Assembly (NCBI GenBank): GCA_020636325.1
Contig: JACJYC010000006.1
Span: 62,001-126,000, forward strand
Direction: 5' to 3'
DNA: 64,000 nucleotides
From: Lewinellaceae bacterium
Lineage (GTDB): Bacteria; Bacteroidota; Bacteroidia; Chitinophagales; Saprospiraceae
Shown: positions 58,455 to 64,000 of the stretch, piece by piece
How positions within the stretch are numbered: the first letter of the stretch is position 1
How the letters are laid out: each line of letters begins with the position of its first letter
Position numbers and translations under genes: made by a program
Notes under the pieces: generated by a model
What the model saw: only the letters and a program-made list of their open reading frames with translations
The model's database searches: none
What the model was told of the DNA's origin: nothing

Positions 58455-60170
58455 ATGAAAACAATTTATCTGACCTTTTTCCTCCTGGTTGCCGGTCTGG
58501 CGACAATAATGGCCCAGCCGGTCTTCATCGACGGCGGCGTTCGTGCGGGAGGCCTGATGTGTTTTCCGGTGTACGGCGACAGCCTCAGTTACCGGTATCT
58601 GCCTTCCAGGGGGCGTTTGGCCATAAACGACCAGAATCTGCCGGAATTTTCTTTCCTGCGGTATGCAACGGCCAAAAATCCCGACCCGAAGAGCATCAAC
58701 AGCATTTCGGAGGCCGACGGCGGCGGTTTGGTGCATTTCCTGGTGTTGTACGACACGCCCGACGATCAGATCCGGCAGGCGGAAAGTGAACTTCGCATCA
58801 AGTTCAGAAACCCGAAGATCAATCTGTTGGGGCCGGTCTTCTTCACAAAAGGCGACTATGTGGTGGTGTCTTCCGTGCTGGGGCAGAACGGAAAAGAAGA
58901 AAAAAAGCTGATCGGGGTAGGGCAGGCGCCGGTGTTCGAAAACAGCAAGGTCGCTTTTTCCTTTATGCTCAACCCGTTGGAAGCCCAGTTGCTGATGGAG
59001 AGTTTCAAAATGGCTACGCCTGATGTATCGATCATGTTCGACCTGACCTTCTCGGGGGTGACCCAGGCGTACGATGCCGAAGTGGAGGTCAACTGGTCGA
59101 TGGTGGAAAAGAATGAATATTACCATGAAAAGACCAATATCCTGTTTTACAGCTCGGAAGTGCATAAATCCTTCAGCGAATTGCACAAGACCGGCGCCAT
59201 CAAGATACGCACGGCGGGCAAGGACAGCCTGATGGCGCAGATCCTGGATGCGACGTATGAAAAACTGCTGAACATGATGTTCAATCCGGTCAAACCCAGC
59301 GAGATCCCGCTGGACCAGAAAAAGGGGTTTATGGAAGAGATCTTCGGGACAGGGGGATTGGCCGGTCTCGGGCTGTTCGGGGCCAGCAGGACCTATATCC
59401 TGAAAGAGCTGAAAACCGAGGGCAAAAGCACCGTTTCCCTGAACAGTTATTCCACCGTCGAACGGCGGCACCTGATCACGTTCAACGTCGGGAATATTTT
59501 CGAAAAGTACGGCAAGGACAAGCGGGTTTTCCGGGATGTTACCCTGGAGGATCCCGTGTTCCAGCAGCGCGATGTGCTGGTCAATATCGACGGAGATCTG
59601 CAATCGGCCTTTGAGGACATCGTCAAAAGCGCGGCCATTTCCTTCCGCAAGGATCACCAGAACGGGCGGGAAACCATCCGGGAAGTCTTCCTGACCAAAA
59701 ACACCCTGTCCGAAAATGAAGGCCGGATTGCCATGTCCTACCTGAACCAGGAAGACAAGGATCGGCTGAAATGGCTGGATTATCAATACCAGGTCCAATG
59801 GAATTTCGGGGCGGAAGGCAATTACCAGACCGGCTGGATCGACCAGAATACACCGATCATCAACCTGTACGCGCCCTACAAACGGCATGTGATCAACCTG
59901 GACGCCGATGCCGACAAGTTGAAAGCCGAAAATATCCGGGCGGTTTCCATACAGATCGAATACGATTTCTTCGGCAAGAAAAAACAAAAACGGCTGACGG
60001 TGAAACCCGGTGACGACCTGTCCACCAAGTTTTTCGACCTGACCCTGCCGATCGACCAGCAGTCTGTGGATTATTCTATCACCTGGATTCGTAACGACGG
60101 TTCAAAAGAAACCATTAACGATAAAGATGAATACGGATTGATCTTTCTGGATGAAATACCTCAAAAATAA
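58455..60170 (+). CDS. Secreted YYLP/FSFLKY-family protein, paralog B
   Basis: 571 aa with the signal peptide MKTIYLTFFLLVAGLATIMA. The family motifs read SYRYLPSRGRLAI, PEFSFLRYA and GGGLVHFLVLYDT. Later shared segments are AYDAEVEVNWSMVEKNEYY, TLEDPVFQQRDVLVNIDGD and YQYQVQWNFGAEG. Function unknown. It is followed 4 bases later by the short paralog C and probably heads an operon B-C-papain-like-D. Confidence 0.75.
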   Translation: MKTIYLTFFLLVAGLATIMAQPVFIDGGVRAGGLMCFPVYGDSLSYRYLPSRGRLAINDQNLPEFSFLRYATAKNPDPKSINSISEADGGGLVHFLVLYDTPDDQIRQAESELRIKFRNPKINLLGPVFFTKGDYVVVSSVLGQNGKEEKKLIGVGQAPVFENSKVAFSFMLNPLEAQLLMESFKMATPDVSIMFDLTFSGVTQAYDAEVEVNWSMVEKNEYYHEKTNILFYSSEVHKSFSELHKTGAIKIRTAGKDSLMAQILDATYEKLLNMMFNPVKPSEIPLDQKKGFMEEIFGTGGLAGLGLFGASRTYILKELKTEGKSTVSLNSYSTVERRHLITFNVGNIFEKYGKDKRVFRDVTLEDPVFQQRDVLVNIDGDLQSAFEDIVKSAAISFRKDHQNGRETIREVFLTKNTLSENEGRIAMSYLNQEDKDRLKWLDYQYQVQWNFGAEGNYQTGWIDQNTPIINLYAPYKRHVINLDADADKLKAENIRAVSIQIEYDFFGKKKQKRLTVKPGDDLSTKFFDLTLPIDQQSVDYSITWIRNDGSKETINDKDEYGLIFLDEIPQK

Positions 60171-60174
60171 ACCG

Positions 60175-60885
60175 ATGAAACACGTACTCACCCTGTTGGC
60201 GGCCATTGGCTGGCTGAGCCTGTCCGGTCAGGTGGTCGATACCGCCGGCGCATTCAGGATAAAACTTAAGGACAGCGCTGAGGTAGTGCTCCTGCGGGGG
60301 TTCGACCCGGACGGCAGCCGGCTGTACTACTATCTGCCCACCGGACTGCGCCTGTCAGCCAGGCCGGACAGCACGCCGCAATTCAGTTTTCTGACCTATT
60401 CCGAAACGGACGGCGGAGAAATATCGGGCGCCATTCTGCATTTTTTGCTGGAATGGGGGTTGACCCGCGAACAGGAATCCGAGACAACAGCCTGGTTGAA
60501 GGCCCATGCTGACAGCACGGCCGTACTCGCCGGGCCCGCAAGCCTGGAGTTGCCTGCCGATGTACCGGGGTTCAGGATTTCCGGTAAGGGAGCGATTGCG
60601 GATTTGTTAAGGAATAAGCTGTCGGTTCAACCCGTTGCACCCGTGATACCCGGAACCAAAATGGCCTTTTCCTACCGGCTGGACGGCGCTGAAGCCAGGT
60701 TGTTCCAACATGCGCTTGAGCACCCGCGGGAACTCGCCGGGGCGCAAGTCGAACTGGCGTTTAAGGTCCGGGGTGGAGATGCCGGCGCCTGGTACAACCT
60801 GATCAGGGGAGCAACCTGGTCACTGGCAAAGCCCCTTGACCGGCTGTTTGGGCCGGTGCTTAACCCGAAAAAACCGAAAAAATGA
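60175..60885 (+). CDS. Secreted YYLP/FSFLKY-family protein, short paralog C
   Basis: 236 aa from ATG 60175 (MKHVLTLLAAIGWLSLSGQV); an in-frame ATG at 60151 lies inside the end of paralog B. It corresponds only to the N-terminal part of the family: LYYYLPTGLRLSA, PQFSFLTYS and SGAILHFLLEWGL, then VIPGTKMAFSYRLDGAEARL. It stops soon after WYNLIRGATWSLAKPL, where the longer paralogs continue for 300-400 residues. It is closest in sequence to paralog D. Its stop overlaps the next start by four bases (ATGA), so the short form is built into the operon rather than merely decayed. Confidence 0.72.
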   Translation: MKHVLTLLAAIGWLSLSGQVVDTAGAFRIKLKDSAEVVLLRGFDPDGSRLYYYLPTGLRLSARPDSTPQFSFLTYSETDGGEISGAILHFLLEWGLTREQESETTAWLKAHADSTAVLAGPASLELPADVPGFRISGKGAIADLLRNKLSVQPVAPVIPGTKMAFSYRLDGAEARLFQHALEHPRELAGAQVELAFKVRGGDAGAWYNLIRGATWSLAKPLDRLFGPVLNPKKPKK

Positions 60886-61577
60886 AAGTGATCCTTTTGC
60901 TGTCGGCGCTCTTGTACGCCTTTACCGCAAGGGCGGATATTCATGTGATCATTTACGCGACCTGCGGAGGGAAAACCGGCCATGCGGGTATTGCCGTAGA
61001 CGATTACCAGATCAAGATCAGTGAGGTCCGGACCGGCGGGAAGACAGCATACCGGAAGGATACCGTTGCCACGGGGTTTGTGCAATATTTCGACCTCTGG
61101 CCGACGAACGATGAATACAAAGTCAGCTATGACAAGGATGTGGAGGCTACTTATTACCGCCTCCCGTCCAACAGGTGGAAGCGGCTATTATCGGTCAGGA
61201 CACTTGCCGAAGAAGGGCTGCCCCATAAAGAAGGATACCCCTGCGACGGAATTATCACCCTGCCCAACAGCAAGGCGGGCGACCTGGAACTGGCAGCCTA
61301 TCTGGAGCGGAAGCGGGATGCAGGCCGGCCTTTCAACGCCATGCGGTACAACTGCTGCGACTTTGTTTCGGAAGCGATCGCCTTTGCCGCCCGGCGGCAG
61401 GTGTTCGCCAAGGAACTCGTGTATAAACAACTGATCTCTACGCCCAACCGCTTGTTTCGGGAACTCCGGACCTGGGACGGCGTACAGGTGGTAAAGGATC
61501 CCGGCAAAAAAGTGGACGGATCCTTTTTTCAAGAACGCATTCTCGGACGCATGATCCCATCATTTATCAATTTCTAG
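60882..61577 (+). CDS. Exported permuted papain-like (LRAT/NlpC-P60-type) protein
   Basis: 231 aa with a signal peptide (MKVILLLSALLYAFTARA). GKTGHAGIAVDD (His34) comes first and AMRYNCCDFVSEAIAFAA (Cys158-Cys159) second. This His-before-Cys order with NC..FV is the pattern of circularly permuted NlpC/P60 relatives (LRAT, YiiX, PPPDE types). Such proteins hydrolyse or transfer amide, thioester or lipid ester bonds; the substrate is unknown. ATGA overlap with paralog C and a 17-base gap to paralog D tie it to the secreted paralog array. Confidence 0.6.
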   Translation: MKVILLLSALLYAFTARADIHVIIYATCGGKTGHAGIAVDDYQIKISEVRTGGKTAYRKDTVATGFVQYFDLWPTNDEYKVSYDKDVEATYYRLPSNRWKRLLSVRTLAEEGLPHKEGYPCDGIITLPNSKAGDLELAAYLERKRDAGRPFNAMRYNCCDFVSEAIAFAARRQVFAKELVYKQLISTPNRLFRELRTWDGVQVVKDPGKKVDGSFFQERILGRMIPSFINF

Positions 61578-61594
61578 TTTTAAAAACCTTTACG

Positions 61595-63562
61595 ATGAAA
61601 ACAATTAAAGCCTTTCAAAAAACCTTGAAAACTGTACTGGCGCTGTGCCTGGCATTGATGTGCATGTCGGGATTTGCCCAGACGCTGGACTACGAGAACC
61701 GGATCGGCCTTGTACTGGACGACGGTACCCAGGTTGTGTTGTACGGCCGGGCCCAAACCCTGAATTCGAACTTTACAGGCGATTACTATTACCTGCCAGT
61801 CGGGCTTACCCTGTCCAAAAAAGAAGACGGCAAAACGCCCGAATTCCTGTTCATGAAGTATACCACGGATGAAACGGCAGCTCTAGGCGGTGTCCAGGGC
61901 GCACTGCTCCACTTCCTGATGGAATGGGGGCTGTCGCCGGCTCAGGAAAAGGACGCCCAGGCCAAACTGACAGCCAAGATCAAGGACCTGGCGAAAGGCA
62001 ACCGGAAATACGCCGCGGTGACCAATCCCAAGATCCTCGGACCGGTGGATGTCAAACCAGACGGCGACAACTCCTTCCGGATCATCAGCGGTACGCTGGA
62101 TAAAAACCCGACGCTGGTGACTTCAGGGGTAGCGCCGATGTTGCCGGGTTTGAAGGCGGCTGTTGCGGCCAAAATGGACAAGAACGACGCCCAGTTGCTG
62201 GCGGCTACGTTTGAAAAAACGCGGTCGATCACGGACATCGACGTGCAGTTGTTCTTTACCTACAACGTCCTGTATCCCGCTGTTGACGGCCAGATCACGG
62301 TCAACTGGACCAAGATCCAGACCGAATACGAAAAATTCCATGCGCAGGGCTATATGATCCCGGATGCGCCCAAAGGCGACGACAAAGACGAATACATCCA
62401 GGATTCGGTGGTGCATACGCTGTATAACTCCCTGGTCGAAACCAAGGCCATCGACATCCGCCTGGACGACAAGCTCGGCAATGAAGTGACCGCGAAGATC
62501 ACCGAGTTGTTCTTCAATGTCTTCATCAACAGCATCGCCAGCCTCAGCCACGACAATGAGGCGCCGGTGGATGTCAGCCAGAAAGCCCTCAACACCGAGG
62601 ATATGATGAAGCGGTACCAGAACGCCGAGCGCTGGAAGATCGACGTGCAGAAACTGAAATCGCATTATGCCCGCAAAACGGAGGTCTACCGCCTGAACTA
62701 CCGCCTGAACGTACCCCAGAAAATGTACCTGCTGGGCAACCTGGCGGAATGGTACGACGGGGTGCGCCACAATAAGGCCTGCGTCGGCAGCGTCAACCTG
62801 AACGATCCGTTCTATCAGCATCGCGAGATCAATATGATCCTGGATATCGAGGCGGAGAATATGTTCGGCCAGGAAGTGAACTATGTAACCGTCAATGTCC
62901 GCAAGCGCCGCAACTCCGGGAATCCATTCACCGACCAGGTGACCATCGACCGGGATTATCTCAAGAATAAGGGCCTCAAAGCCACCGTTTCCTACGCCCG
63001 CGGCGAGGACAAGAATTCGGATGTATACGAATACAAGACGCAGTGGAGCCTGAAAGGCGGCCGGCTGTTCCCCGAAGATCCGGATTACGTGCAAGGCGAC
63101 TGGGAAGGCCTGACGCTGGCGCCGCCGGTCACACCCCGGACCATTCAGTTTGAAGCCGACCTCGATCAATTGAAGGAAATGGGCATCCGGAGGGCCACCC
63201 TGCAGGTGCGCTACAAGAAATTCGGAGAGGAAATGGAGACCAATATCCCGATCACGGTTTCGCAAGGCATACCGCTGGTGGAGCAGATGATCTTCACCGA
63301 CCGGGACACCCGCGGCTACGTTTCACGCCTGGTGCTGACCCATGAGAACTCGGGCAAACTGGCACTGGACTGGGATGCCAAGATCAATGACGACTATGTC
63401 TTTGCCATGGTTCCGGATGAACTGAGGGACAAGACCTCGGAGTTGTTCAAAAAGGCCATTGACATGGGTAAGACCGTGATCAGCACCAACGAGTCCAAAG
63501 TGGAAAAAGCCGACAGCATTCTGGACAAGTTCAAGGATGTCATTGATATCGTCCGAAATTAG
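61595..63562 (+). CDS. Secreted YYLP/FSFLKY-family protein, paralog D
   Basis: 655 aa, the longest paralog, with a signal peptide (LALCLALMCMSGFA, cleavage near Q). Family motifs: DYYYLPVGLTLSK, PEFLFMKYT and QGALLHFLMEWGL, then PMLPGLKAAVAAKMDKNDAQ, NLNDPFYQHREINMILD and YEYKTQWSLKGG. It has a C-terminal helical extension (SELFKKAIDMGKTVIS, KVEKADSILDKFKDVIDI) that paralogs A and B lack. Function unknown. Confidence 0.75.
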   Translation: MKTIKAFQKTLKTVLALCLALMCMSGFAQTLDYENRIGLVLDDGTQVVLYGRAQTLNSNFTGDYYYLPVGLTLSKKEDGKTPEFLFMKYTTDETAALGGVQGALLHFLMEWGLSPAQEKDAQAKLTAKIKDLAKGNRKYAAVTNPKILGPVDVKPDGDNSFRIISGTLDKNPTLVTSGVAPMLPGLKAAVAAKMDKNDAQLLAATFEKTRSITDIDVQLFFTYNVLYPAVDGQITVNWTKIQTEYEKFHAQGYMIPDAPKGDDKDEYIQDSVVHTLYNSLVETKAIDIRLDDKLGNEVTAKITELFFNVFINSIASLSHDNEAPVDVSQKALNTEDMMKRYQNAERWKIDVQKLKSHYARKTEVYRLNYRLNVPQKMYLLGNLAEWYDGVRHNKACVGSVNLNDPFYQHREINMILDIEAENMFGQEVNYVTVNVRKRRNSGNPFTDQVTIDRDYLKNKGLKATVSYARGEDKNSDVYEYKTQWSLKGGRLFPEDPDYVQGDWEGLTLAPPVTPRTIQFEADLDQLKEMGIRRATLQVRYKKFGEEMETNIPITVSQGIPLVEQMIFTDRDTRGYVSRLVLTHENSGKLALDWDAKINDDYVFAMVPDELRDKTSELFKKAIDMGKTVISTNESKVEKADSILDKFKDVIDIVRN

Positions 63563-63671
63563 GATGTTTAATTTTCCCGAAGATTATTGGTAACGCGTTT
63601 CGGGTTTCGGTACATAAATGACCGGAATCCGAAACGGGTTGCCCGTTCAAAAACCACAAAACCATTTGAAA

Positions 63672-64000
63672 ATGAACAGGAAAATCATTACCAGGCTAAC
63701 CTGGTTGCTGATTTGTTTTGCGGCTGTGACCAATGCATGGACACAACAAATCATACTGGACAGGCCGGTTCGGGCCGGCGAGCTTACCTTATTTCCGGAA
63801 GTGAACAACGAGAAGAGCTTTTATTACCTGGTGGATAAGGTCCGGTTGGCTACAGACGCTAACGGGAAACCCCAGTTCTCATTCCTGAAGTACGCAAATA
63901 ATGTAAGGCCTGCCGCCGGCGCGGCAAATGAAGCCGAGGGGGGCGGTATTTTCCACGCATTGGTCACCCTTTCCGTCAGCGATGAGCAGCTGCAGGATGC
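63672..64000 (+). CDS. Secreted YYLP/FSFLKY-family protein, paralog E (3' end outside the window)
   Basis: At least 109 codons, translated by hand from ATG 63672: signal peptide MNRKIITRLTWLLICFAAVT, then the family motifs SFYYLVDKVRLAT, PQFSFLKYA and GGGIFHALVTLSV. The YYLP motif is varied to YYLV. It runs off the window edge, so the array continues. Confidence 0.7.
   Translation, partial: MNRKIITRLTWLLICFAAVTNAWTQQIILDRPVRAGELTLFPEVNNEKSFYYLVDKVRLATDANGKPQFSFLKYANNVRPAAGAANEAEGGGIFHALVTLSVSDEQLQD

Noticed and set aside
58410..59987. 525-codon open frame on the minus strand opposite paralog B
   Set aside because: It is antisense to a gene with signal peptide and family motifs; the translation is low in recognisable features and typical of antisense reading of GC-rich codons.
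1..64000. tRNA, rRNA, integrase or transposase genes
   Set aside because: None recognised on either strand when reading through; small RNAs cannot be excluded by eye.

Overview
The window looks like a chromosomal segment of a moderately GC-rich Bacteroidota, most likely the Saprospiria/Lewinella side. The reasons are a SusC/SusD pair, a PorV/PorQ-type outer-membrane protein, -7 boxes of the TAnnTTTG type, the near absence of Shine-Dalgarno sequences, cysteine-free L36 and S14, and family proteins common there (DUF6438, DUF983, Uma2, CHAT-TPR). No rRNA, tRNA, CRISPR array, integrase or transposase was seen.

Layout. 1-4.1 kb: a DUF11-like tail-anchored protein and a secreted TPR-CHAT protease-like protein. 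4.1-9.3 kb: a Uma2 nuclease, an SLC45-type sugar MFS transporter, a DUF4038/GH140 glycosidase and an S1 sulfatase. 9.3-17.3 kb: an OmpA lipoprotein, a DUF6438 lipoprotein, an unusual degenerate ClpA/B-like double AAA+ protein with a release-factor-like C-terminal region, a sterol-desaturase-family enzyme, a DUF983 protein, an App1-type phosphatase and a frameshifted gene remnant. 17.3-21 kb: L-rhamnose mutarotase, 1.6 kb of degenerate repeats and a GH13 alpha-glucosidase. 21-27.7 kb: an overlapping lipoprotein/791-aa pair of unknown function, a PorV-like protein, a DinB protein and an M24 peptidase. 28-47.4 kb: the str-S10-spc-alpha ribosomal cluster from rpsL to rplQ, including fusA, secY, map, infA and rpoA. 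47.5-50.6 kb: a three-domain phosphotransferase/M23/class-III aminotransferase fusion. 50.7-55.1 kb: susC-susD on the minus strand. 55.6 kb: ribA. 56.4-64 kb: an array of at least five paralogous secreted proteins of unknown function with an embedded permuted papain-like (LRAT/NlpC-like) protein; it runs off the right edge.

The strongest candidates for something undescribed are four. (1) The secreted paralog array, called here the YYLP/FSFLKY family after its shared motifs. (2) The AAA+ protein, which has a degenerate D1 Walker B, no D2 pore-loop motif and a PCRF-like tail without GGQ. (3) Three unrelated classes of short degenerate oligomer arrays that begin within about 10 bases of stop codons. 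(4) Within one of these classes, a repeated two-hairpin cassette with a variable stem, found at two loci 10 kb apart.

Functional themes are carbohydrate acquisition (SusCD, GH140, sulfatase, GH13, MFS, RhaM), envelope proteins, and core translation and secretion. Family calls rest on motifs read by eye, without database searches.
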